From Mantis religiosa (taxonomy: Eukaryota; Arthropoda; Insecta; Mantodea; Mantidae), in the NCBI GenBank assembly GCA_030765055.1, contig JAUKNK010000058.1, positions 527,001-591,000 of the forward strand: 64,000 bases of DNA, in the 5' to 3' direction. The notes under the pieces are model-generated. The model did no database searches, had not been told where the DNA came from, and saw only the letters and a list, made by a program, of their open reading frames with translations. The translations under genes were made by a program, and so were the position numbers. This document shows, piece after piece, positions 32,741 through 44,090 of the stretch. Position 1 is the stretch's first letter. Each line of letters begins with the position of its first letter.

Positions 32741-33439
32741 TCTTTAATTTGGAAAGGAAAGAACAAAGCGTACACAATTCTTCCTTAGATATTCTTCTCC
32801 GTCTAGCCATGAAATGGCAAATATACACTCCCTGTGATTTGTTTATCGTCCACCTGGAGGCTACATCGTCTCTCCATGCTCATGCTGTTAGGATAACTAA
32901 CCATGCAAGGGCAAGGGTGCTTGTTAGTTCTACGAGTTACTACAGTGCATTGTTAACGTTCCGCTATGAGCACTCTGGTTAGTAAGGGTCAAGTAGGGGC
33001 TGGCATGCAATACATGCGAGCGGGTGAAAGAATGCAGGCCTGGGCAGCACACATGACTGACGTCCTGAATGATGCCCTGGGAAGTTGATGGGGCCTCAAA
33101 GGTCTTTGAAGGGATGGTAGGCAGTGATGGTGGCTTTAGGTTAGGCGGTTAATGTAGTTTGGGCGACAATGGGAAGTGTAGTGGATGTGATGCGTTGGTG
33201 GGTGACGTTAGTGTGAATACTCTATGGCATGCTGATGTAACTTATCTGATAAGTTGTCTTAACACTATTGGTGAAAGAAGGCGCCCTCCTGGAGACGAGT
33301 TGTCGGTGTGCATCCAGAAATCGTGTCCGTGTGCGAGGCATGGTCTTGTAGGATCACAGTTGGGTGGGCATCTTCCCCCCATGCCGCCCCGCGGTGTGCG
33401 GGGACTTGGAGGTCAAGCTGCTACATAAAGTGTAGCATA
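32741..33439. other. Non-coding DNA next to LINE 3' end
   Basis: No supported gene. The G-rich plus strand at 33060-33440 may be 3' UTR of the minus-strand jockey-type LINE that follows. Confidence 0.4.
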
Positions 33440-33559
33440 TGAGTGTTGGGTGGTTGGAGTGTCACCGAGAGTGGCTTAGTCAGGTACTAGTAAGTCTAAG
33501 TAGTCATCAATGTCCTCTCGTGTGATCGTTTCCGTCAAGATCCTGTCGAACAGTGAGAG

Positions 33560-35942
33560 TGGGCATTTGTGTGTATTGTCCGAGGTTTTGTATGAGTGTG
33601 TTGTAGCAGTTTGTCACCCGATCACAGAGATCTGCTGAAAGTTTGTTTACGAAGTGCTCGATGGTATGCAGATGAAGTTCCTCGTGTAGTTGAATGACGG
33701 GTACTTTAGCTATTAGGCGAATTACCTTGTTTTGGAGCTGTTGAAGTTTATTGATATAGGTAGGAGCTGTGAACCCCCAGGCTGGGGCAGGATGTGGCGA
33801 AGTAGGGTCTTGTATAAAGTGAGCCCCATTTTCATCTGTAATGCATTGTTGAGGTGAATTAGCAAGTTTGTGAGCCAGTTCTCCAGTGAGCGGAGGGCTG
33901 TTTGGAGTCTACCTACTAAGCGGTGTCATGATGGTGGTGTCGTCTGCGTACATGAAGAGATCTGTCAGGAAGGTTTTAGGGATATCCTTTATGTAAATAT
34001 TCAATAGTAAAGGGCCTAAAATACTCCCTTGAGGAACGCCTGCATTAATTAATTTTGGTGTGGATTTCGAATCGAGGACTAGGAACTGGAAAGTTCACCC
34101 TGATAAGTAGTTCACGATTAGTTTTAGTACGTAGTCCTGGATGTTGTATTGGTGCATTTTGCGAATGAGGCCTTGGTGCCATACGCGGTCAAAGGCCCGC
34201 TCTATGTCAAGTAATACCGCGGCGGTGGATTTGCGTGCCTTAAAGCCCTTGGTTATGTATTCTGTTGCCCTTACTAGTTGGAGCGTTGTGGAGTGTTTGG
34301 CCCGGAACCCAAACTGCTCCGCAATTAGGTTATTGTGCTTGATGATGAAAGAGTAAGGCGTTTTAGTATTATTTTTCCAGTAGTTTACTGATGGTGTTAA
34401 GTAGGCTGATTGGGCGATAACTTTCGGATTAGCCAAGTCTTTGTTCTTTTTGGGGAAGTGGAGGACCAGGGGTTTTTCCAACCTTTGAGGCAATAGCCCA
34501 AGTCCAGTATGGCGTTGAAGAGTCGTGTCATGGTCGTGATGGTAGTGTTGGGGAGTTATTTAGTTCTTTGTTGGGAATGCCGTCGGGGCCGGGAGCCTTA
34601 CAGTTTGGGAGGTGCCTGATGTGCCAGCGGATTTTGTCATGACATTATCTTTGAGTTAGTAAGTTAGTTAGGGTTTCTGTTTCTTGTATGAATCTGAGGC
34701 AGCTGCGGATTGTGTTGCGTGTGAGTGTGTTTTGCAATTATTCAGCGAGTGCTTCGGCTTGTTCAAGGTATGTGGTCGCCGTGCCGCCATTGTGGTGTAA
34801 GAGTGGTATACTGGGCTTGGCTTTGGTCAGGGCTTTGGCGATGAGCCATACAGTCTCCTGCTGAGGGTCAAGGTAGAGCGTTCCACTGTTGAGTCAGGGA
34901 TTCGGCTGTGCATCATCGTAGTTCGGTGTTGAGGTCTTTGAGTCTTCTGAAATGGTTGGGGTGTCGTGAGCGTTGCCACCGTCGTCGGGCTCTGTTCCTT
35001 TCGGTGACCAGAGCCTTAATGGCTCTTGGTAGTGGTTGAGCGTGTGACTTATGGGTCTGTATGGGTACAGCGCAAGTAAAGGCAAATTTAATGGAGTGCT
35101 GAAGTCTCTGAGCCACTGTGTCGATTTAGTTTGGTGCTATATGAGGAGTGACAGGGAGGGATTCTTCTAGCGTCGTACGAAAGGTTTCCCAATCGGCTTT
35201 GTTGAAGTTGTGCCTGGGACGCGGGATGGAGGGGGCAAGTGGCCAATGCAAGGTGAAAACTACTGGGATATGATCTGATGAGAGTACATTGTGAACCGTG
35301 GGGTTGATTTGTCTACAGCCGGGGTTTAGAATGAGTGCTATATCTAATATGCTAGGTTGTAGTCTGGGGTTAAAGGAGATGGACGTGGGTGCGTCGGGTG
35401 CTATGACTATATAGTCCGAGAGATGTGCGTGTCTGCTAAGTTTAGTGTCGCCCCTGTTACCGATTTGGCAATGCCAGTCCATGTGCTGTGCATTGAAGTC
35501 CCCTGCAATTATTATAGCGGGATGAATATAGACCAGAGTGTCTATGTCTAGTATGGATATGTCGTCTGGAGGATAGTATGCTGCAACAAGGAGGAGCTTG
35601 GTGGCTCCATGCTGTATGTGTTCACCAGAGGCTTCTAGCCGTTGTAAAGGAGGAGTGTGTGCTTGGCTTTGTAGAATGTCATGTCTGATTATGGCTGCAG
35701 TGCCGCCGGCCCGGCGGACTCGGTCAGTGCGTGTTAAGTCGGTCTGTCTGGGAGAGCCTAGTCTCAGTGATGAGTGCTGCATGTATATTGTGAGTATGTA
35801 GGAAGTCAGCCAGCTCAGCTTTTTGCTGGCGCAGTCCACATGCATTCCATGTCAGTATTTTTGTCACGCCAGTCGTCATAGAAGGGTCGGTTGGGGTTAA
35901 CGAAGAGGGCGAAGAAGGAGCTAAACTCTCAGGATTACCCAA
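33560..35942 (-). pseudogene. Jockey-type ORF2: endonuclease and RT remnants
   Basis: Endonuclease: ILTWNACGLRQQKAELADFL and LITETRLS, then after a frame change near 35760 AGGTAAIIRHDI, IAGDFNAQHMDW and SSDHIPVVF. The region 35116-34894 keeps the linker TERNRARRRWQRSR. RT: NLIAEQFGFRAKHSTTLQLV, LDIERAFDRVWHQGL, INAGVPQGSILGPLL and LFMYADDT (about 33945-34060). The thumb follows with LYKTLLRHILPQPGG and LQQLQNKVIRLIAKVP. Catalytic boxes survive but at least five frame breaks separate them. Confidence 0.75.
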
Positions 35943-35949
35943 ACGTTGT

Positions 35950-36995
35950 GTGGTTGGATCAGCAGCTGCATAAGGTCGTGCACCAGCGTGTCCGGAGCAG
36001 TGGCCAACGGCATGCGGGAGTCCTGGAAGCTGGGCTCCAGGTTCGAGCGTCGTACCTACGGTCCTAGGCCGTCTCCCGGGAGCAGAAGATCCTCAGTCCC
36101 GGGGGAGAACCGAGAGAGTTGAGGAAGGTGGTTAGTGTGGGAGGGGTGCTCCTGGGTTGATTTGGGAGGCCGTGGTGGGCGCTGAGGGAGAGGTGCTGGG
36201 TGCGGGAGGTGCTGATGCTCCTGCTGGTGATGCCGCTCCGGATGCTGCTTCTGCTGGGCTCGCAGTGCCGTGTCTCGCAGGCAAGCGAGTGCCGCCTGGA
36301 ACACCGGGCAGCCTCTATAGCAAGACCCGAGGTCCCGGCTTTGACACAAGGCGCAGCGCCTTGCATCCAGCGGCGCTCTGCAAGTGGCCGGCTACAGAAA
36401 GGCGGCGCACTTCGAGCAGGTCACACGGGGAGCCCTACATTGCTGGTGGGAGTGTCCAAGGGCCAGGAATCTCCTGCATTGCAACGGGATAAGGGGGCAT
36501 CCGGCACTCCACGGTCTGCATCCTGAAATACAGAACAGAGGTAGTGGTGGTGGTTAGTTTCGTGTAGTCTTCTAGGTAATTAAGCTCCACCAGGTACATG
36601 GGCAGGGGAGCCCTGTGTCTGTCATATGGTCTAAGTTGTACCAAACGGGCAGCTTAGATGACAGAGGTCTCGAGGTCCTCCTCAACTTCTCGTTCTGCAC
36701 CGTCTATAGGGAGGAGTTTGAGTGCCGCCCTAAAGGTTCTTCCTTCTGAGGGGGGAGTAACATGGAAGTCCAGTACAGCTCTTCTGAGGAAGTGAATCAG
36801 ATGCTTGTAGTCCGTCATGCTCCTCACTCGAAGGCAGAAGTCCACGATTGGAGAGCTTGCTGCAATGTTGGCCAGGGTAGCACAGACATTAAATGCGTTA
36901 GCCTCACCACAATACACGTGAGAGTGATGATTTTTGGATATATTACTGCCACATTGGAGAAAATTATGTTGACGACATTGCTGTCTTGTAGCCAT
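35950..36995 (-). pseudogene. Jockey-type ORF1 (Gag-like, zinc-knuckle) remnants
   Basis: The N-terminal part reads SMTDYKHLIHFLRRAVLDFH and FRAALKLLPIDGAEREVEED. This is followed in another frame by RAPLPMYLVELNYLED, and in others by CYRGCPVFQAALACLRDT near 36300. This is the jockey Gag order: nucleic-acid-binding PRE domain, LPxxLVxL segment, then Cys-rich knuckles ending in YRGCPV. The knuckle cysteines are partly lost. Several frameshifts make it non-coding. Confidence 0.65.
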
Positions 36996-37201
36996 GGGAG
37001 ATACGTCAGGGCTTTTCTCATGATATGTACCGTCAATTCATATAAGTAAGGAGTGCAGATAAACCAAATTGTTGTACACGAACCATGCTTGTGTGATTCA
37101 GCCTTCCTTACCTGAAACAAAAGGAAAACATAAACGTTTTAATATCCATAAAATGTTATTTACAAGTTAACTGTCCATTATATTTCAACCATATTTATAT
37201 T

Positions 37202-39758
37202 TGTTCTCATATGCTTATGAGAACTCCTAGTGCTTTACCAGGACAAACTCAAGTCAGTTGAACAATTAAGTGTCTTGCTGGCATGTTGGATAGGGTAGCT
37301 CAATGTTTAAGAGCAGTCAGAGGGAGACCCAGTCTCATATTTTATGAGAACTGCTAGTGCTTCACCAGGACCAACCCAACTCATTTGGAGAATTTAGTGT
37401 CATGCTGGAATGTTGGCCAGGGTAGCCCAATGGTTAAGAGCAGCCAGATGGAGACCCAATCTCATATATTTATGAGAACTCCTAGTGCTTTAACAGGACA
37501 AACTCAACTAATTTGGAGAAATTAGTGTCATGCTGGCATGATGGCCAAGGTAGCTCAATGGTTAAGGGCAGCCAGACGGAGACTTGGTCTCATATGTTTA
37601 TGAGAACTACTAGTGCTTTGCCTGGACAAACTAAACTCATTTGGAGAATTTAGTGTCATGCAGAAATGTTCGTCAGGGTAGCCCAATGGTTAAGAGCAGC
37701 CAGATGGAGACCCAGTCTCATATGTTTTTGAGAACACCTAATAATTTACCAGGACAAACTCATATCATTTGGAGAATTTAGTGTCATGCTGGCATGTTGG
37801 CCTGGCTACCTCAATGGTTAAGAGCACCCAGACGGAGACACAGTCTCATATGTTGATGAGAACTCCTAGTATTTAACAGCACAAGCTCAAGTCAGTTGAA
37901 TAATTCAGTGTCATGCTGAAATGTTGGACAGAGTAGCTCAATGGTTAAGAGCAACCAGACGGAGACCCGGTGTTATATGCTTATTAGAACTCCTAGTGCT
38001 TTACCTTGAATAACTCAACACATATAGCGAATTTAGAGTCATACTGGCATGTTGGCCAGGGTAGCTCAATGGTTAAGCAGCCAGATGGAGACCCGGTCTC
38101 ATTTGTTTATAAAAACTCCTAGTGCTTTACCGGGAAAAGCTCAACTCATTTGGAGAAATTAGTGTCATGCTATCATGTTGGCCAGTGTAGCATGGAGATT
38201 AAGAACAGCCAGATGGAGACCAGGTCTCATATGTTTATGAGAACTCCTAGTGCTTTACCAGGACAAACTCAAGTCAGTTGAACAATTTAGTGTCATGCAG
38301 GCATGTTAGCCAGGGTAACTCAATGGTTAAGAACAGCCAGACGAAGACCCGGTCTCACCTGTTTAAAACATCACCTAGCGCTTTACCAGGACAAGCTCAA
38401 GTCACTTGAACATTTTAGTTTCATGCTGGCATGTTGGCTAGGGTAACTCAGTTTTTAATAGCAGCCAGAGGGAGACACTATCTCATATGTTTATGAGATC
38501 TTCTAGTGCCTTACCAGGACAAATTCAACTCATTTGGAGAATTTAGTGTCGTGCTGAACTGTTGGTCAGGGTAGCCCAATGGTTAAAAGAACGCAGATGG
38601 AGACCTGATCTCATATGTTTATGAGATCTCCTAGTGCTTTACCAGGACAAACTCAACTCATTTGGAGAGTTTGGTATCATACTGGCATGTTGGCCAGGGT
38701 AGCTCAATGGTTAAGAGAACCCAAACGGACTCCAAGTCTCATATGTTTAGGAGAACACCTGGTGCTTTACCAGGACAAGCTCAAGTCAGTTGAACAATTT
38801 ACTGTCATGCTGAAATGTTGGCTAGAGTAGCGCAATGGTTAAGAGCAGCCAAACGAAGACCCGGTGTTATATGCTTATGAGAACTCCTTGTGCTTTAAGT
38901 TGAAAAATTCAACTCATATGGAGAATTTAAAGTCAAGCTGGAATGTTGGACGGGGTAGCTCAGAGGTTAAGAACAGCCAGAGGGGGACCCGTTCTCGTAT
39001 GTTTATGAGAACTCCTAGTTCCTTACTGGGAAATATTCAACTCATCTGGAGAATTTAGTGTCATGCTGGCATGTTGGCGCAGTGGTTAAGAGCAGCCAGA
39101 CGGAGACCCAGTCTCATCTGTTTATGACAACTCCTAGTACTTTACGTTTGAAACTCCGTTCTGTTGAAATATTTAGTTTCATGTGGCATGTTGGCCCATG
39201 TAACTCCATTTTTAAGAGAAGGCAGAAGGAGACCCTATCTCATACGTTTATGAGAACTTCTAGTGCCTTGCCAGGACAAACTCAACTCACTTGGATAATT
39301 TAAGTCATGCTGGCATTTGGGCCAGGGTAGCCCAATGGTTAAGAGCAGCCAGATAGAGACCCGGTCCCATATGTTCATTAGAACTCCTTGTGCTTTACCA
39401 GGACAAGCTCAACTCATTTGAAGAATTTTGTGTCATGCTTGCATATTGGCCAGGGTAGTTCATTGGTTAAGAGCACCCAGATGGAGACCCGTTCTCATAT
39501 TTTTATGAGAACTTTTAGTGCTTTACCGGGACAAACACAACTCATTTGGATAATTTAGTGTCATGAAGGAATGTTGGCCAGGGTAGCTAGGTGGTTAAGA
39601 GGAGCCAGACGGAGACCCGGTCTCATATGTTTATGAGAACTCCTGGTGCTTTACCTAGAAAAGCTCAACTCATTTGGAGAACTTAGTGTCATGCTGGCAT
39701 GTTGGCCAGGGTAGCTCCTTGGTTGAGAGCAGCCAGACAGAGACCTGGTCACATATGT
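37202..39758 (+). repeat. tRNA-like satellite array, left block (about 128-bp units)
   Basis: About 20 tandem units of roughly 128 bp. Each has GGTAGCTCAATGGTTAAGAG, an exact A-box (TAGCTCAATGG fits TRGYNNARNNG). This is followed by AGCCAGACGGAGACCCGGTC, then CTCATATGTTTATGAGAACT, CCTAGTGCTTTACCAGGACA, AACTCAACTCATTTGGAGAA and TTTAGTGTCATGCTGGCATG. No B-box match is present at the expected place. CATATGTTTATGAG is a short palindromic block. Units differ by roughly 10-20% from each other. Open frames in it are by-products of the period and not genes. Confidence 0.93.
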
Positions 39759-39973
39759 TTAAGAATAGAATAGAATAGAATAGAATCTTTATTGTCACAT
39801 AACGTTTACATTGTCAGCCTAGCTGGTAAACTGGTGAGTCGTCAAGTTATACATAAAAGAAATTTAAAGTACATAAATTATCAATTACAAGTAATAATAA
39901 TAAATAATAATATTAAATAATAATAAATAACAAATAATATATAAATAAATAAATAATTATCAATTACAAGTAG

Positions 39974-42938
39974 TTATGATATTGTGTCATCCATGAATTC
40001 CTGTATGGAGTAATATGTCTTATGTAATAACAGATCTTTTACACTTTTATTAAATAGTTTCAGCGTTTTTATTTCTTTGAGTCGTTGAGGTAATTTATTG
40101 TATATTTTTATACCCATATAATGGGGTGTTTTTTCATATAATGTTAATCTATGCATGGGGTATTTTATGCTGGACTCTTTCCGAGTGCCGTAATGATGAC
40201 GATTTTGTTTTTGGATAAATTTCTCATAATTTTTATATACATAGGTGGATAACTCTAAAATATATACTGAGGGCATTGTTAGAATTTTTAATTTTTTGAA
40301 TAGTGGTTTGCATGAATCTTTAAAGTTAGCATGTAACATTATACGTATTACCTTTTTTTGAATTTTAAAAACAGTTTCCCATCCCGATGCATTTCCCCAC
40401 AATATTATACCATAGGCCAAGATCGAATGAAAATAGCTGTAATATACAATTTTTTTTGTTTCTATATTCATCATATTTGTCAGGCATAACATGTTATAGC
40501 AGGCCGAATTCAATTTTTTGGTTATATGTTCAATATGGATATTCCATTTTAAGCATTCATCTATGTGCATTCCTAATATCTTACTATAACCCTTTATTGT
40601 AGAACTATTATTATTGTCTACATTATCTTGTTTCAGATTAGCATTAGCAGCAGTTTTAAATTGTATAATACTAGTTTTTGTTTTATTTAAGCTCATACCA
40701 TTATCAGTAAACCATTTGTCTAAGTTATTTAATGCATTGCTTATATCAGTTTGCAAACTATTATGACTTATATTTTGTAAAATAACTGATGTGTCATCTG
40801 CATACAATATTGGATACCCATTTATACTTTGAGGTAAATCGTTAGTGTAAAGTATATAAAGCAGAGGACCCAGCACAGAGCCTTGCGGTACACCACTGGT
40901 ATTTTCTCTCCATTTTGATTTATAAATTCCAGTGCTACATTTACTAATTACACTTTGTTTGCGATTGGACAGGTATGAATGAAACCACTTTAAGTTTTGA
41001 TCTTTTATATTATAATATTCAAGTTTTTTTAAAAGAATTTGATGACTTACGCAGTCAAAAGCCTTTGAAATGTCACACATTATTGCAGCAGTATTTTTTT
41101 GTAAATCTAAATTTAGTGCTATTTCATTTACTAATGTGGTTACAGCTGTAATTGTTGATAAATTTTTTCTAAAACCATGTTGGCAATCATTTAATATTTT
41201 ATTTTTTTTCCAAAAAAGCTTTTAGTCTAACATATACTAATTTTTCTAATATTGTTGAAAAACTTGTCAAGACTGATATTGGGCGATAGTTTTCTTGTTC
41301 ATATGTACCACCTTTGTGCAAAGGAGTTATTAATGCATATTTCATTCTTTCTGGAAAAATGCCATAATGAAAAGATTGGTTAAATATTTTTGCAAGTGGC
41401 TCACTTATTTTATTCCCAATTATTTTTAGAAGCCTAGGTGGCAGATCATCCCATCCACTAGAATTTTTTGATTTCAAAGTTGCAATAATGTTTTTTACGT
41501 CATTTGTTGTTATATATCCAAGATCAAAAACCTGTGTGTTGGGTGTACTCTTTTCCACATTCTTAAGAGCATGAGGCATGCATGGGGGTGTTTTTCGAAT
41601 TACATTTGGAATATTCGTAAAATATTTGTTCAATGATTCAGCCATATCTACTGAAATAGCTTTACTTAGTGGTTTATTTTGTTGCTTGTTTCTTAGCCCT
41701 AATTCACATTTAATTAACTGCCATGTGGCTTTACTTTTGTTTTGAGCTTGTTTTATATAATTTTCAATGGCCATTTCTTTGGCTCTCTTTATGACTTTTT
41801 TATAAATGTTACTATAACTCGAATAATAATGTTTTAACTGTAAGTTATTCGATTCTTTGGTAAGTCTATACAATAATCTTTTCCTTGCACTCGAAACCTT
41901 GATACCCGGGGTACACCAGTTTAGCGAGAAGTTTTTATATTTTTGTTTGGATACTTTTTTAGGAAAACAATGATTATAAACAATAAAGAATTGATTTAAG
42001 AATGCATTGTAATTATCATCAACAGTTTGTGATATGTCGAAGTGCCAATTTATATCTGCGATCTGATTTTTAAAATTAGATATGTTTTCATCACTAAATA
42101 CTCGCATTGTTTTATATTTTTCATTTTTTTCATTTTTTATGCATTCATTCTGAAAAGTAACAAATAACGCTTTATGATCAGAGAAACCAGTTTCGACTGT
42201 TCTGCAATTTCCACTTTCATATAAACTATTAGTTATTATATTGTCAATACAAGTATTAGTTGTGGTGGTTACTCTGGTTGGTTCTTTGCATTGAGGGTTA
42301 AACCCATACATTTCAATAACATTTAAGAATTTGTTTGCCATTCCCTTCTTTAATAAACAATGTGAGTTTAGGATGTCTATATTGCTATCAGTTGCAATTA
42401 TGATGTGTTTACCCTTTTCTTTGTGTAGTTTTATTAATAGATTTTCAAATTTTTTAAAAAAGATTTCAAAGGTGTTGTAATAAGGCACTCTATATATAGA
42501 GACAGCAATGATCTTCAGCTCAATTAGTTCAATTGCGGATACTTCAAATACATGGTCTTCTTGACATACTTTTAGATCTTCTCTTATTTTTATTGTTATA
42601 TTTTTACACAAACAACTTTTAACAAGAATGCATGAACCTCCCCGCTGTCCTGTTTTCCTAATGTAATAGTCAGCTATATTATAACCTTGTAGTTTGTTTA
42701 GTAATTTAATTTCTGAATTACCTAACCAATGTTCATTTAAACATATAACTGAGATGTTTGTGAAATATAATTCTTCCAGAAATATTTCTAATGATTCAAA
42801 TTTTGTTTTTATTCCTTGTATATTAAGATGCATTAACCAATGGGTCTGAGAACATTGCTTACTCTTTACATTATTTGGTGAATCATGTTTTGAATTACTG
42901 ACCTGACAAGATGTTTTTACACCATCTGACTTCCTCAC
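39974..42938 (-). pseudogene. CR1/L2-like ORF2: endonuclease and RT, one frameshift
   Basis: The AP-endonuclease shows LMHLNIQGIKTK, ICLNEHWLG, IIATDSNIDILNS and GFSDHKALFV. The RT shows SSGWDDLPPRLL, YRPISVLTSFSTILEKL, MCDISKAFDCVSHQ, SGVPQGSVLGPLLY, PILYADDTSVIL and KILGMHIDECLKW. All catalytic boxes are intact. The two halves (42938-41199 and 41080-39974) are in different frames: the T8 run on the plus strand at 41202-41209 (A8 on the coding strand) has one base too many. No ATG starts the frame near its 5' end; the region just after ORF1 begins with GTG overlapping the ORF1 stop. Confidence 0.85.
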
Positions 42939-44083
42939 CAGTTTACCGGTTGTTTACATATTATATTTACAACATCTTTTATAGCTTCACTCAATTTGTT
43001 TGACCCCTTTCTATTTAAGTGTAAACCATCTCTTCCTATGCAACACTCATTCAGCTTCTTGTCCAAATTCACAAACACAGATTTTAGAGCTTGGCAGGCC
43101 CATCTTATGTTTTTATTTACACTGTTTATATAGTTGCTTGGCACATCAAACCTTCTTACTACGCTGTTTACGGCAATAGTAGCGTTTGGAAAACATTTTT
43201 TAGTGGAGAGAATAAGATTGTAGACTTCACCGAGAATTTCATCTGGACTATGTGATGTTTTTAAGTTATTTGTTCCCACGTGAAGCACTACCACTTTGAC
43301 TTTTTCAGGATTGCTAGCTATTTTGACATCACTTACCATTCGACACATTTGTTGAGCATTTATTCCTCTAAATGATATCACTTTTGCACCCTCCACACTC
43401 ACATGTTTTGTCATAGAATCACCGAGCACTAACACCGTGTTTTGATCACTTTCTGTTGTTTGGTTTTTCATCCTTTGCGCCGCGAGGTTAGGGTTCGTCC
43501 ATTGGAATTTGGAGACATCATGAACTTTTGTCCTCTCTTGTAAACCAGCCTCAGGTAATTTTATTTGATGCTCCTCCTCTTGCAGTAGGTTCAATACTTC
43601 GTACTTATTTGAGATTTCAATCTGTGGCATCTTACCGGCTATGGCTGGCCATTTTCTATGGTTTCTCACTTCAGTGAAGCCCATGCTTGATTCTACCGCT
43701 TTTTCTTCCATAGAGGCTGTTTCCTTTTGTGAATTTTTTAATTGCAGAGCTCTTTTCAACTCCTCATTCTCTTTTTGTAGCATTCTTACCTCTTCTTGCG
43801 ACCGTTGTAGATGCTTATTTAACATATCCACGATCAACTGAAGCGATGCGATTGTTTCGGCCTCACGTGACATCCTCTCTCGCGTTCTTGGATTCTCCAG
43901 CCTAGCTTCATCAAGCTTTTTTCCCATTTGTTTGGATTCCCCTTCTTTCCTTTCATTTGAGCTACTTACTATTGTACTTAAGTATTCATTTTCACTTTTT
44001 TTAGCTGTTGTTTCCATGCCGTAACTATTGTTTTTGCAATTTTTACCTGCTTTGCTACGCGTAACCATTGTACATGCCGCCAT
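42935..44083 (-). CDS. CR1/L2-like ORF1 with coiled coil and SGNH/GDSL esterase domain
   Basis: 382 codons from an ATG almost at the element's 5' end; M6 is an alternative start. Residues 70-118 form a coiled coil (LQLIVDMLNKHLQRSQEEV). Residues 215-380 are an SGNH hydrolase: LVLGDSMTKH (Ser in GDS, 221-223), Gly240, HVGTNNLKTS (GTNN, 270-273), and DGLHLNRKG (Asp352, His355). Esterase domains are known in ORF1 of CR1- and L2-clade LINEs and are thought to act on lipids or membranes, though the exact role is unclear. All four catalytic blocks are present and the frame is unbroken. Its TGA overlaps the start of the ORF2 frame. Confidence 0.85.
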   Translation of the reverse strand: MAACTMVTRSKAGKNCKNNSYGMETTAKKSENEYLSTIVSSSNERKEGESKQMGKKLDEARLENPRTRERMSREAETIASLQLIVDMLNKHLQRSQEEVRMLQKENEELKRALQLKNSQKETASMEEKAVESSMGFTEVRNHRKWPAIAGKMPQIEISNKYEVLNLLQEEEHQIKLPEAGLQERTKVHDVSKFQWTNPNLAAQRMKNQTTESDQNTVLVLGDSMTKHVSVEGAKVISFRGINAQQMCRMVSDVKIASNPEKVKVVVLHVGTNNLKTSHSPDEILGEVYNLILSTKKCFPNATIAVNSVVRRFDVPSNYINSVNKNIRWACQALKSVFVNLDKKLNECCIGRDGLHLNRKGSNKLSEAIKDVVNIICKQPVNW

Positions 44084-44090
44084 CTTAAGA

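Larger units (their letters stand above)
33440..37120 (-). mobile_element. Jockey-type LINE, heavily mutated
   Basis: On the minus strand ORF1 (about 36995-35950) precedes ORF2 (about 35942-33560), both broken by several frameshifts and stops. Domain order is a PRE/C2HC-type Gag, AP-endonuclease, RT and post-RT thumb. No RNase H is seen, as expected for jockey. The element ends close to the satellite array at 37202. No target duplication was found. Confidence 0.75.
39765..44084 (-). mobile_element. CR1/L2-like LINE cleanly inserted in the satellite
   Basis: The 4320-bp element lies between 6-bp direct repeats TTAAGA (39759-39764, 44085-44090). The empty site is visible in a related satellite unit at 45364, confirming the borders. 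On the minus strand ORF1 starts 2 bases from the 5' end, ORF2 follows, and the 3' end carries an AATAAAG signal near 39785 and about four ATTCT pentamers. A microsatellite-like tail instead of poly(A) fits the CR1/L2 group. Only one coding lesion is seen. Confidence 0.9.

Noticed and set aside
38615..39303. Several short open frames (60-80 codons) in the satellite
   Set aside because: They recur with the repeat period in the array and only translate the satellite unit; no independent protein similarity.
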